Source: Craterostigma plantagineum (taxonomy: Eukaryota; Streptophyta; Magnoliopsida; Lamiales; Linderniaceae). From it: DNA of 64,000 bases. Shown here piece by piece: positions 30,950 to 45,822 of the stretch (position 1 is its first letter; each line of letters opens with the position of its first letter). Location: NCBI GenBank assembly GCA_027422505.1, contig JAPQWV010000326.1:1-64000 (forward strand), given 5' to 3'. Under the pieces are notes generated by a model, which made no database searches, was not told where the DNA came from, and saw nothing but the letters and a program-made list of their open reading frames with translations. Both the position numbers and the translations under genes were made by a program.

Positions 30950-33357
30950 ATGAGGCCGTACTCTCTTTCGCATAGTAATAAAGCAGAAACGATGGCTTTT
31001 GCTCTAATTTTGCTTCTGCCCTGTCTGTTTCCAAGTCTCTTCAGAGCTCCTTTGAGCCATGCCTTGCCTTCTATTCTCTCGGTACGTTGTTGCCCTTTTG
31101 ATGTACTCTGTTGATTTCCTCGCTTGATTGTGAATGTATGTGTGTAGTAACATTGTTTTGTTCTCTTGTAACATTGTGTGTAGAAACAAACCTAATTATT
31201 TTTTGCAGGAATGGAACTCTCCAAAGCCTAGACACAGTCGGTTACTTGGGAGTGCTTTGCAACGGGAAAGTGTAAGTTGGAGTTCATTGACTGTTATGAA
31301 TTTTGTCGTGTAACTGATGCTGCTGAGCATAAGTTTGTGCCAATTTTGTTTAGTCTGATGAACAGCAGGCTGAAATTTGGAAGCCTTTGGCCTCACAATG
31401 GAAACCGTGTGCTACGGACGATGACAGAAAAGCAAGTATGTGTTGAAGATCTTTTGCTCCTCTTCTAACAAGCGTCAGTTATTATTGCTTCTTGAAATTA
31501 GAGATGATGGACAGTTTTCTGACACCACTCTGTTTCCCTCAAATGAATGAAGCAGAACTGCCAGAGAAATCTCAAGGATATATTCAGGTGTTTCTTGATG
31601 GAGGACTGAATCAGCAACGGATGGGTGTTAGTAGTGTCTCCAAATCCTTTCAGCAATCTTTTCTTCTTTATTGAGCTAATGCTTATTTTTTCGTTTTACT
31701 TTGTTCTTGAAGATCTGTGATGCAGTTGCTGTTGCTAAGTTATTAAACGCAACCCTCATAATCCCACATCTTGAAACAAATCAAGTTTGGCAAGATTCCA
31801 GGTTTGGTTCCTAATTTCATGATTTTTTACTCGTTTCTCAACTTGCGAGAATTTCAAGAACGCCCGACCTTTTTTCTTCGCAGCTCCTTTATGGATATAT
31901 TCGACGTGGATCACTTCATTAACGAGCTGAAAAATGACGTAGCCATAATCAAAGAGGTGCCCGATGAATACTTTTGGAGCACGCGCGAATATTATGCTAC
32001 TGCTATTCGGGCTACCAGAGTCAAAACAGCGCCGGTCCACGCTTCAGCAAATTGGTATTTGGAGAATGTTCTTCCAATCCTTCAGAGGTTTGTGTTGTGG
32101 AAAAGAGATGTGCCTTCGGTTTCTCTCACGACGGATACTAATATAACTTACTATCGTTGCTTCCAGCTATGGAATCGCTGCAATTGCACCATTCTCTCAC
32201 CGTCTTGCTTTTGACAACATGCCTGAGGACATCCAAAAGCTACGCTGTAAAGTCAATTTTCGAGCTCTACAATTCGTTCCTCATCTTACAGCGCTCGGAG
32301 ATGCTCTTGTTAGTCGCCTCAGATCCAATCTTCACAGTAATAGTGAAGCATACGACTCTAACAGCTTCCTAAAGGAAGTCGCTGGTTCTAAACACAAGCA
32401 AGGCTCCGGAAAGTTTGTTGTCCTCCATCTTCGTTTTGACAAGGCACTATCATAAACTTATGTTCTTTTAGCATCTTTTTTTTTTTTGTGTTGAAAATGA
32501 TTCTAAAAGCCATGGCAACATGGGCTTAATTTCTCAGGATATGGCTGCTCACTCGGCTTGTGACTTTGGTGGAGGTAAGGCCGAAAAATTGGCCCTGGCG
32601 AAGTATCGTCAAGTCATATGGCAGGGACGAGTGCTGAACTCTCAGTTCACCGACGAGGAGTTAAGGAGTCAAGGACGTTGCCCATTGACACCCGAAGAAA
32701 TCGGACTACTCTTGGCAGCTTTGGGATTCGATAACAGTACAAGATTATATCTTGCTTCCCACAAGGTCAGCTTATTGTTATGTGTGACACACACACAAAG
32801 ATATGGTATTTATTTTCTGGTGTTTGATCATCAAATTTTCAGGTGTACGGTGGAGAAGCGAGGATATCCACGCTGAGGAGCTTGTTTCCTTTAATGGAAG
32901 ACAAGAAGAGCCTGGCTTCTTCAGAAGAACGAGCTCAGATAAAAGGGAAGGCTTCGTTGTTGGCAGCAGTTGATTACTATGTCAGCATGCACAGCGATAT
33001 ATTCATCTCAGCTTCGCCAGGGAACATGCACAATGCTGTGGTTAGTAAAACCATCTCATGTTTTTTTTTTTAAATTTGCATGCACTGAATCGTCGCAGAA
33101 CAGCATTCGAGTCCTAACGATCTTGTAATATTCACTGTTAATACCAGGAGGGACATCGAACATACGAAAATAAGAAGACGATAAGGCCTAACATGGGATT
33201 GTTAGGACAGATTTTCCTTAACAAAAGCCTGACTTGGCCTGAGTTTCAAGATGCAGTCGTCGAAGGTCACAAAAGTAGGCAAGGGCAGCTAAGGATACGC
33301 AAGCCGAAACAGTCTCTGTACACATATCCTGCCCCAGATTGTATGTGCAATGCTTGA
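30950..33357 (+). CDS. O-fucosyltransferase family protein (Golgi type II membrane protein)
   Basis: Ten exons: 30950-31081, 31209-31271, 31354-31435, 31556-31626, 31713-31801, 31884-32087, 32167-32443, 32538-32765, 32843-33040, 33148-33357, total 1554 nt, 517 residues. A hydrophobic anchor lies near residues 15-31 (MAFALILLLPCLFPSLF). Family blocks follow: GGLNQQRMGICDAVAVAKLL (donor binding), FDVDHFI, VVLHLRFDKDMAAHSACDFG (the HxRxE/D-type block) and YLASHKVYGGE, then SDIFISASPGNMHNAV and a C-terminal YPAPDCMC. It probably adds fucose to cell-wall or protein substrates in the Golgi. The intron after exon 7 begins with GC rather than GT (AAG|GCACTA at 32444); the family sequence across the junction requires it. 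Likely counterpart of At5g65470 by position. Confidence 0.92.
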
Positions 33358-33876
33358 GGAGGTGCTCTGCTTATTCTTTTACCTTAAAAAACATTGGTGG
33401 TCATATACATGCTGCGTATTTCTTCCTGGATTGTGCTGCTCAAAAATAAATTGTGACCCCATTGTGTATATGCGTGAGGGTCGTAGACTGTCAATAATTC
33501 ATCCTGACATTCGTTTCAGATTCATATGTTCCACGGATGTTTGTGTAATGACTTGGTGTTATAATTTATCTATATAGCTTTGAGTCATTTTTGTTTAAAT
33601 GTAGTGAGAGCATAAACATGGGGACTTTGGGTAAATCAACTCATATATACTAATCAACGTACAACATCATATGGTCAGAAGATAACCAGTTTCAAGATAT
33701 CTAGAAAAGTGACGTACAACATCATATGGTCAGAAGATAACCAGTTTCAAGACATCTAGAAAAGTGATCTTGAAAGGGCACTTCAAATGGGAAAAACATT
33801 TACAGAGCAGAATGATGCATCCTAACTACATCAATATAAGTATATTACACAGATTCGTAAGTAAAGAAGAAAGAAG
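33358..33876. other. Spacer between convergent genes
   Basis: About 520 bases holding the 3' UTRs of the O-fucosyltransferase and the MSL gene. It includes the 55-bp tandem repeat listed separately. Confidence 0.5.
33657..33766. repeat. 55-bp tandem duplication
   Basis: Two adjacent copies, 33657-33711 and 33712-33766, beginning ACGTACAACATCATATGG and differing at one base (t/c at 33699/33754). Near-identity points to a recent event. It lies just beyond the 3' end of the MSL gene, possibly in its 3' UTR. Confidence 0.93.
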
Positions 33877-36800
33877 CTATTTATCTTTCTGATCCGATGG
33901 ATCTCCACCAACATCACCTGAACCATTTGGCCTCTTAATCTCACCTTTTTCTTTATCAGACGGTGAATTACCATTACTGCTATGCACCGAAGTTAATTCC
34001 TTTACATCCTCTGAATCTTGAGGCTGAACTGTATCTTCTTCAATTGGCAAGGTTCTCTTTGAGCCCTCTAAAGCGACGCCGAGAACGATGTTCTCTTCCA
34101 AGCTAATCGAAGCAGCCTGGGATTGCGTCTGTTGCCTCGAGTCTTCTTGCTTTTGCTGCGAAACAGAGGAGTGAAGAACAGAGTCAGCTTTTTGGTCTCG
34201 TGGCTCTGATTGAGCTCTTGTACCGTCTTGTGGCTTAGTTTTAGTGGTCTCGGTTCGAGCTTCCGTCTTGGCCTTATCGTCCCCATCAACTTTATAAGAA
34301 GGCTCGATCAATATCATAGGGTGGTTCAGCGAAGCTCCTCCATTGAAAACTGAATCTGAAAAGCTCGTACTTTCTGAGTCAGCATCGCTGACCATTTTGT
34401 GGAATGTGCGAATTGGAGTGGCTAATCGTGCACGGTGATGTCTGATCACTCTGAGAAGATCAAGAAGAATAGCTTCCTAATTTTTTTTTTCAAACAAAAA
34501 GAGCATGAGCAATTGTTTGACTGAATGCAACTAACTTATCGATTTAAGACAAGCATTTCAGGATATAACAGAACGCAACTCGCCTTGACACACAGATATT
34601 CTTCGAAGCGTGAGGTCTTCACGAAGCAGGATATCAGTATCTGCCATTTTTTTGCAGATAGTAAGTAAGATCAGCATTTTGGTGGAGTTTGAGTAAGCAA
34701 AATGTAAGCGTACAAACCAAGAGGGCTTGATTCTCAGTATTAACATTCTCCAAGAATACTCTTCTATGTAATTTCTGCTGTTCCACCTGGGGATTCTTGG
34801 CAAGAACCTTGCGCATATCTGCTACAATGTTCTGCGCAGAATGGGAATGGCAAGTTTTTGCTAAATCATAACATGACGACCATTCATCATTATAGAGCAG
34901 CGAAACGAATAACCATTCTCACGTTGATTTTGCCGACGTCCAAGTGACTTATTGCCAGATGTGTTTTCACACGCCAGTGAGTTTTTTGACTTAGATTCCT
35001 CACGACGTTTACAGTGAACTTGTGATTGGGAATATAAATGGCTTCACGATCATCCCCTCTGATAACTGTCGGCGACCACCATCCCACGTGCTGCAGAGAT
35101 AAAAATTCGATCACATTTATGAAAACAAAGCGATGAAATTACTTATGTGTGAACTCCATTTGCGCATTGCATACGACGTATAGACGTTGAAATTTTGAAC
35201 ACGAACCTCAACTGTCCCAGAAATCTCATAGCCTCCTATCTTAGTCTGAATCCATTCATTGAGGACAAATGGTCGAGTGGTGTGAATCATTACACTTGAT
35301 AGGAAATTTGTGAGAATCTGACATGTAAGTGTAGGAAGTACGTACGTCATTAAAAGATGGGAAGTAAACGCAATAAATAATCGAAGAGGGACAAATCGTA
35401 CTTCACGCCCCGCAAGAGTGAGCAGGACTGTCCCCAACCCTCCTGCGGTTAACCATTTCTGAGTTGAGAATCCCAGCAACTCCATGAATAGTGATAAAGC
35501 TGCAACCCACACAGCTGTGTATACAGCTCGGCCAGCAAAGTGAAAGCCCATCTGCATTCATATTTAAGGAAAAAGACTCCTTACATTGATTGGTTCAGAC
35601 AACGGAATTATCGACACTGAAATGATAGGATGGAAAATTTACAGTTCTTGCATCTGTAGGATCATTCTTGGGCATGAAATAATTTTGCATTTGTTGGATT
35701 ACACTGCATTGTGACGAAACAAGGTCAAAAACACTTCACTAAATAATCGAGTGGATAACATAAAGGTAAGTATCCATACTCTTGACTGTATTGGATCACA
35801 TGAAAGTAGAGGGAAAATTTGTAAGTCAACAGCACTGACCTTGATAAACAATATGCCAAGGCTAGCACGGTCGACAATGATCTCACGAAATTTAATAACC
35901 GTTGTTTGACAATTTGGCTAGCTTCAGAGGGCAGAACGACCGGGTTCAATGCTCTGTGATATTTATAAGATATATTCATCAAATCAATCATTGATTCTTT
36001 TTAATCTTTCAATATAAGCTAACCTGCATATAAATACTGTTCCGCCCCATAGCAGTAAAGGTTGAACGTAGGAAGTCATGACATGATAAGTAGTACTCTT
36101 CTTCCAACTACTGTCACCTTTCTGAGACACCAATATGTCATCAGTATCAGCAAATTGCTAATATGAGAAGGAAAAAAAAATTGTTGAAGCACATACATGT
36201 GTATAAAAATTTCTTGTTTGACGCAGAAGGGGCCGCAGACCCCATATTGCAAAATAACAATACCAACAGCTGTAGCCAATTTGATTGCCGAGGGACTTCC
36301 TTTGATGTAGTTAATTGACCTGAAAACCACAATTTATTGGAGGATTCTTTTAATGGATCAGCACATAAACATGAACAAGAGTGATTATGAGACTGTAATA
36401 ACAAAATTCTAAGAGATACAAACAGGACGAAAGAGTTCTATTCATCGAATAAATCTGAACACCTTTCTAAATATAAAGCGACATTCTTAATAGAGTTGGA
36501 ACTGAAAGAAGGGTCTCGCGAGAAGAAACAGTGGCATCTAAATCGATGAATCCTGAAGGGGATACTGCGTACTCGTCTTTGAATCCTTTTGGAGAGATTT
36601 GTTCTCAAAGAATGTGTTTGCTGAAAATGAAGCAAAGATGAGGTAATGGATGGAGAAGAAAAACAAGAAACAAAACATATTATAATCAAACAAAATCTTC
36701 CCCAGCACAACTTCCGACTGCAAAATAGTTCTATGTACTTCTCATAAATATACTCCTATTTTGGCAAAACTCAGCTCAATGCATCGGACAAAACTAACGG

Positions 36801-37215
36801 AAACCAGAAACAACGAAAGTCGCCTAACTAAGCAAATTAATGTAGTTATCCCTTGGGAGCAAAGCAAATTCATTGCCCTAAAAAGCATAACACCAAATAT
36901 TCAACTCCAAATTTCACAGCTGCCATAGAAATGCAAGCTAACTGAAAACTTCAAATCGTACCAACGAAAACGATGACAGATTCTGCGATAATAGCAGTAA
37001 CTCGCCTCTTGGATTAACATTCTGCGAAAAGAAAAAAAGGTGTAGCTCAGTGGGACAACGTTTACAGCACAAAACAGTTCAAGAAGATATGAAAGAAATG
37101 ATTTTGTTTCTGGGTTCATTCAATAAGACACCTTAGATTGTCTGCTGTGCGCTTGATTTCTGCAAATTCCAAACTCAAGAACTCCATGAGATGGTTGTAA
37201 ACCAGGGAGAGCCAT
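33877..37215 (-). CDS. MSL2: MSL2/MSL3-type plastid mechanosensitive channel, with a 1-base frameshift
   Basis: Thirteen exons (minus order): 37132-37215, 36962-37021, 36463-36620, 36197-36319, 36024-36121, 35840-35953, 35643-35703, 35402-35551, 35207-35317, 34923-35090, 34718-34831, 34584-34640, 33877-34476. They sum to 1898 nt, one short of 633 codons. The N terminus ([15 protein letters not shown]) is a plastid-targeting type. Membrane helices follow; the MscS pore helix is in [20 protein letters not shown], with the conserved EWIQTKI and [12 protein letters not shown] blocks after it. The C terminus holds [21 protein letters not shown]. Family role: relief of osmotic stress in the plastid envelope. 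In exon 4 the frame shifts at the A run 36251-36254: before it the protein reads TAVGIVI, after it [11 protein letters not shown] fits the family only in another frame. Read literally, a stop arises at 36076-36078. The intron after exon 12 starts with GC (AAG|GCGAGT at 34583). Confidence 0.88.
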
Positions 37216-39603
37216 CACAACTCACAGCACACGGTGAAACAATAATTACCCACGAAAGGTTTACTTGTATATTACGTATCTGTCATCTACATACTTTTTT
37301 CTTTATTATATTTTTCCCAGTTCTATATATTTACGAAAGAAATGACTGAGAGAGAAAGAAGTGGGATTGGATAATGAATTTCCTTTTTTCTAATCTGACC
37401 CCGATATATTAAATTATAATTTTAACGGTGTAGATCAAAATCGAACTTGTTAATATAAACGTGTTTTCGTGCAAGAAATGAATGGCATTCGATCAATCAA
37501 TGGGCAATTACGACGAATGGTGAAGATGCCTCACTTTGTCACCGTCCAATTACATTCCAATCCATCTTGCATGAAAATTCAGTCACGAAACGACCACGTG
37601 TTTAAATAAGAATGTATGTTATGTTATTATGACTTAAATCGATGGACAACTAAACCAAGTGTGAATGAAGAGGAAAGTTGGAAACTTTTTACTTCTTCCT
37701 CGTACGTACATCGTCGTAACTCGTATGTCAATGGTTGCCTTATAAATAAATGGCGTTTGTCTCTTCATATATATATATTGTTGTTTAGCTTGTGATTTAA
37801 GAGTCTTGTTTTGGTGAGTTATTGGGCTGAGCCTTTGGACAACCTAATATTGGGCCCTAGTTGGACTGATATTTTTATAATGTACTATAAATATATAAAT
37901 ATATATACCCCTAGGCCCAATCCCAGAAATCAACTTCATAAATTACTACGTTTTTTTTAATATTTTCAGATCATTCTTTGCAAATACGCAATTCTAGTTA
38001 TAGACGAAGAAAACCATGTTGTACCAAACATTATTTTCTAAGATTTGGAGCATAATATAGCGATTGGGACAAAATGGAGAGTTTAGTAGTTGGATCGAAA
38101 TTGTTTTCGATAAGAAATGACTTGTAGTACACGAGGCATTTTCTCACGATGTAATATCCCTTCATAAAGAAAAGAAATGGAATAAACCATCGATGATTTA
38201 TGAACCTATCGTCTCGTTCCAATGGTTAATCGAACACGTAAGCATATGACTTGATCATTATAAAACAAATGACAACGTGGTCCTATTGCACGACTAAGAA
38301 CCATCAATGTCCAATTTAGAAAGAGGAATTAACTAAGAAGGCGCACAAGATTTTAAAAACTAGAACTAAAAACGATTGGCTCACAATTTTCACAAAACAT
38401 TTGACTTAGATATCTTGCCTATTATAATCAATAGAAGTAAATATTCTCTTCTCGGGCAAGTAATGTATGAACATGTAATATATATGACAAAGATCTCTTA
38501 TCCACAACTTTATAAGTTGCTTGCCTTTATCTTTTCTTTTCTTTCCACCAATTTAGAAATAAAAAATATATCCATCACCATTACATTTTCCTTAAGAATA
38601 GATGCTCGCTTTCAAAATTGAATTCTTTAATACTCGTTGGTGCAATAATGAATAATCTACGGTCAGAAAGGGTAAGAGAATTAGATAAATTCTTATAAAT
38701 ATAGATAAATAGCAAATCTGCGTTTTCGACAGAAGAAATAATCGTAGGACTAATCTATAATCTGTTAAAAAGGAAGGGGCTTCAAGTAATTTGCCGCATG
38801 TATAAATACATCTTACCCCACCAGCCACCACAGCCTCTGGCTTTGCCTTTGATTAGGATAATAAATCCCATCTATTTCTCAACTGATATGATGATATCAG
38901 AGAGAAACTCGGAGTGTAGAGTTTGGAACCAAGCTAGATAAGTCTCCATCTCTTTCGTTGTTCTTATTTCTTGGACGGGGTTTCAGTGTTTCGGTTACCA
39001 CTTTTACAATTAATTTATTTCCGATTATAAGATTCATCCCTTTGTTCGCGAAAGATTCAGTTTTTTTCTCTGTACTTGCTTGGTTTCATTTCCTGAACAA
39101 ATTCACTGATGAGAGGGAGGAAAGGGTCGTTTAACCATCATCCTCTCCTTACGTTTTGCTTGAGCCTCAATGTTTGACAACAAATTATTTAAGCCGTCTG
39201 CTTATTTTCCACGACTCTTTTAACTGTTGGAGGAAGTTATTTCATGGTTTAAGAGGAGATATTATTTCCTGGGATTTATTTTAGCTGATTATTGTTGAAA
39301 ATTCTTAAGGGCTCTTCGAAAGTGACTATTTCTTCAATCTTCCCCATACGAACGCGTCGATACGCTAAGGATACGGCTTTTTTTATGAGTTACGCTATTG
39401 GTGTTTTTCTATTGAGGATTGTTGAAGATTGGACTGTTTTGGATCTGTACTCAGACCTTGCTTAGCTCATAGCTGTATCAAAGTTGGTATTTTTTCTTGT
39501 TTCTGCTGCGAATAGATAGAGGTCTCTAAAGATTCACTGTTACATCATATATCATTGACCTTGTGTTCCGAGTGATTAGAGAGGTAGATATAGTATATGG
39601 GAT
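37216..39603. other. Divergent spacer upstream of MSL and the small acidic protein gene
   Basis: About 2.4 kb between start codons. The region around 38870-39600 is probably the promoter and a long 5' UTR of the plus-strand gene, with pyrimidine-rich parts. Short frames (38376-38621 and others) show no family resemblance. No transposon ends seen. Confidence 0.45.
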
Positions 39604-40244
39604 ATGGCTCTTCCCTTCACAAAATTCTCATGGTTATGGCGAGGAGCCAAAGGCAAAGAACAAGGCCCAAAGAACAGCACGATAAATCCTTCAAATTCAG
39701 GCAAAGATTGGGGCTTGGGGTTGAGAGGAGAGCCTGAAGGTTTAAAGTTCGAATCAACAAAGATTGGTGGCGATAGAAAAGTTCCTTCTTCAAGTAGAAA
39801 ATCAAAGAGGAAATGGAAAAAGAGGGAGGTGATCGATAGAGAATATGACATGGTCTTAGTTCCATCGGATGGTGTGTGCTTATCTGGTTCTGAATCTGAC
39901 GACTCAGACTGGTCCATTGGGTGGTTGGAACCTCATCCCCCTCATTTCAAAAGCTTCGACGACGACGACGATGATGATGATGATGATCATAATTTCGCCG
40001 TGTTGGTCCCTTGTTATAGTAGGCATGACTCCCAAGAAATGGAGGAGAATGATAATCTTTACGGTGAGAGGCTTTCTTAGTATGTCTTCTGTCTGAATGT
40101 TAGAGAGTTGATCTTGGATCATTTGTTTTCAGACAATCGTATCATTTAATCAAAAGTTAGTCTGATTTTGTTTGTCTTGCTTTAGGAGGAGGGATTAAGG
40201 AGCAGTACATGGAGCAGTGGCTTTCTTCTCTGCAGAGCCTTTGA
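39604..40244 (+). CDS. Small acidic plant protein; positional candidate for CCI1
   Basis: Two exons, 39604-40063 and 40186-40244, total 519 nt, 172 residues. The frame in exon 1 otherwise ends at 40080 inside the intron; splicing at TACG|GTGAGA to TTTAG|GAGGAGG gives the tail KEQYMEQWLSSLQSL. The N terminus is MALPFTKFSWLWRGAKGKEQ with a short hydrophobic/aromatic start. A basic patch (SRKSKRKWKKREVIDREYD) follows at ~65-83, then an SGSESDDSDWSIGWLEPHPP block and a run of ten Asp at ~120. No known domain is recognised. Lying between the OFUT/MSL pair and the ECD gene, it occupies the place of Arabidopsis At5g65480 (CLAVATA COMPLEX INTERACTOR 1). That identity is inference from position only. 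Confidence 0.7.
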
Positions 40245-40563
40245 TTTTCTGCTCCTCATCGTCGGCTTATGATGCGTAGGTGATCTGAGGATCTAATCAT
40301 TCAGTGAGGCACAAAGCCGACCAAAGCTTGTAGTTTTGACAACTTATCTAACCCATATTTATTGCTTATAGATTAGTAGACTGAAACGTTTCTTTCTAGT
40401 ACTTGGTAGTTGGTAATGGCTTCTTGTATATAGCACTACTATTACTATCCTACTTGCAAATGGCAACTACGCATTCATCGTTAAAGACTGTGTTCATTAC
40501 CTTACATTTGTCATAAATTACAGAGAAAAATGTTGGACATGTAAGACAAAGAAAGACATGAAA
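40245..40563. other. Short spacer between convergent genes
   Basis: About 320 bases holding the two 3' UTRs. Nothing else seen. Confidence 0.5.
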
Positions 40564-43057
<2,494 letters not shown>

Positions 43058-45281
43058 GGCCGGCGGCTGTGAATAGGAACGGCGTCGTTTGTAGATTTTG
43101 GTGGGGTTTATCTCTATACCGTCGTCGGCGTCGCGGGGTTTTTAGCTGAACGTAGAAAGTACTTAGCCAAACAGTCGTAGCTCTAAAAGCTTCAAGAAGA
43201 TTTGGGGGTAATCTTGTCAATACAGATATTTCAGTGCCTCTTTGCAATTTACAAGACGTTAAAAAAAAACAAAACAAACTACACAAGATAATGGGCTTTA
43301 TACCAATCTCGATAAATGGCCTTTAGGCTTTTCGAAAGCATAATGGCCCAAACTATGCATCATCCCGTTTGGTTTTCAATTTTAATTTCCGTTCTAATAA
43401 TATTTCCATTTTATTTGTTTATCCGTGTACTATTGGTTTAATTATCCAATCTTGATATGTAATTGCCGATTATCTTTCAAAATGGATTTCCGTAATGTGC
43501 AACGTGTAACAGTACAAGAGTGTATATACATGTGAAAAAAGAACAAAACGACAAAGGAAGGTTATCGTAAGATGCGACAAGCTTTAGAGTACTAATCATA
43601 AATCAATAAATAATAATGTAAAAGAATATTGAAAGCGAAACGTACTTCAGGACAACGTTAATGAATAATTAATCAATATTGCAATCCTAAAGAATATTAT
43701 GCTTACAATTATTAATGTCAGACAGGTACATAAGGCGCACGTGCATCTCCCCCCGTAATTATCGAGACGATTCGCTCAAATATGTCGCGCACGTGCCTCT
43801 TTGGTCAAAGGTCCAAAATCAGTACTCTATTTTTTGTTGAATTAACACTTCGACACATTTGATTGGCCACTCCACTATATATCAAATGTTAAAAGATGCA
43901 TGAAATGCATATAATATATGATTCTCATAAGCTCATAAAGCTGTAGATAAGGATGAGGATTGTCATCTCATCTTTTTTATATATCATAATCAGTTGAACG
44001 TGAATACGTGTACTATTTGACTTCGCGAATATACGTGTGGTTAGCATGTTATTGCAATAAAGTGAGAAATGATAAATATATATAACTAATATTAAACAAT
44101 ATATTAAACAGAATTCATATCATATATCATAATTTTGAAAAGAATAGGAAAGTGGTTCGATTCAATCGCCATGGTTGCAAATGGAGAGCATTTACGTGTA
44201 TTACTACGTGACATCAATAGTAATGCATGCATGCATTATGTTAGTTCATAGTTGTACGAGTTGGAAAAGTATATATATCTCGTGATGAGTTTTATATGTA
44301 AGCAATTACATCACAAAGTTGGATTCTTCGTACATATATATGTCATGTCGTTGCCCCCACCTCAAACATTATCTCCATCATTTTTTTCTACTAGAATATA
44401 GAAATAACTTGGAAACATAGTTGCTTTTTCTTTTCGGAAGAAATATATCAAGTATTCCTACGTACCTTATTGCTTATAATATTTTAACTACGGAAGACGA
44501 GACTTTTAATTTTTAGTTCGCATTACCTTTAGCCTGTGAGGAGACAAGTGTTGGGAGTCTCGATGTGGCACTATAGTAGCAAGACAGGTGCTTTTTGTAG
44601 TAAAATTTGGACATACAGTTAATAGATTACACATAGAGATGTCACAAACACATAAATCCCTCCCTAAAACAAGGTTTTGACATCGCAATAATATTACATA
44701 CTACATTAAATGAAATGAAAATAGTTTTTACTGTCCTCTTTATTCGGCCACTGGTCTGCCCTCGAGGTCTCAACCTCATGCCAAAAGCTCCCAAGTGTCT
44801 CGCTTCTGAACCTATATTGCCATTTTGGCTAACTTCGTAGAAGTCAATATTTTTCACTCTGTATTATATATAATGGTCTCTACTCATGCTTAAAATTCTT
44901 GGTTTATTAGTAAGTTATGTTGTTTAAGTTTCGCGTCTTCCTTGTTTGCAACGTCGTCTTCTTCGACTTTGCATGTGTGCTCTGAAAGTTGAATAATTGA
45001 CTCCTCATTACTTTAGTTTTTAGCCACTATGTAACTTGTAAGTGAATCTTTGCTTCTTATTCAAATACGGGCTACGCCTTTTGCCGGGGGTTTTCTCTGA
45101 GTTAAAACTGTCTATATTGGAAGGAAAAAGATAAATCTTCTGGAAATAATTAAAAGGGCTTTCATTTTTTTCTAGAAAAACATGTTATATTATGTTTCAG
45201 GCTGCCTTTAGGTTTTTAAATCAGATTCATGCCTTGTCAATATAAAATTTAGTTTTAAGTATTCGATATCTGCACACCACT
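43058..45281. other. Spacer between ECD and the hAT-type MITE
   Basis: About 2.2 kb. The first part is the ECD promoter, with a GGGCTT/GGCCCA-rich stretch near 43290-43350. The remainder is AT-rich, and I see no gene. It forms a divergent region with the AP2 gene further on. Confidence 0.45.
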
Positions 45282-45782
45282 TAGGGGTGGGATCGGGTCG
45301 GGTTTTGTGGGTTTCGGGTTTTTCGGGTCGGGTACCCGATTTTTTCGGATTCTTATTTTGATACCCAATCCCGACCCGACCAATTTCGGGTTACCCGAAA
45401 CCCAATCGGGTACCCGCGGGTCGGGTTCGGGTTTTTTATTCTTTTTTTTTTTTTTTGAATATACACTTAAATTAGTTAAAAAATGGACGAAAGTGGGATT
45501 CGAACCCAAGTCTAAGGCCTTTCAACCACTAAACCAAGCTAGCTTTTTAGTTTATTCTTATATGATAGTAATATAATTAATTTATAAATAAAGTTTCTTT
45601 TTAAAAAAAAAATATCGGGTCGGGTACCCGATACCCGATCGGGTAGTATATTGCTACCTGAAACCCGACCCGAAGTATTACATCGGGTATCGGGTTTAAA
45701 CCCGATACCCGATTAAACCCGATTTTTCACCCCCGATCGGGTCGGGTCGGGTACCCGAAACCCGACCCCGTGTCCACCCCTA
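45282..45782. mobile_element. hAT-type non-autonomous element (MITE), ~501 bp
   Basis: Ends are TAGGGGTGG and CCACCCCTA, a perfect 9-bp terminal inverted repeat typical of hAT MITEs. Flanks ACACCACT (45274-45281) and ATACCACT (45783-45790) match at 7 of 8 bases, fitting the 8-bp hAT target duplication. Both arms are full of CGGGTCGGGTACCCGA-type palindromic phrases, so the element can fold back strongly. There is no transposase ORF. A tRNA-like stretch lies in the middle. Confidence 0.8.
45496..45536 (-). other. tRNA-like stretch with perfect A and B boxes
   Basis: On the minus strand, TGGTTTAGTGG (45536-45526) fits the A-box consensus TRGYNNARNGG exactly. GGTTCGAATCC (45506-45496) fits the B box. 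The boxes start 30 bases apart, which is close to the tRNA norm though on the short side. A full cloverleaf is not evident, so I do not call a tRNA gene; a SINE or tRNA fragment captured in the MITE is possible. Confidence 0.55.
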
Positions 45783-45822
45783 ATACCACTTCATTGTTAC
45801 ACAATACAATTTCATTGTTATG

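Noticed and set aside
45496..45536. A genuine tRNA gene
   Set aside because: A and B boxes are present, but no full acceptor, anticodon or T stems can be built, and it lies inside a MITE.
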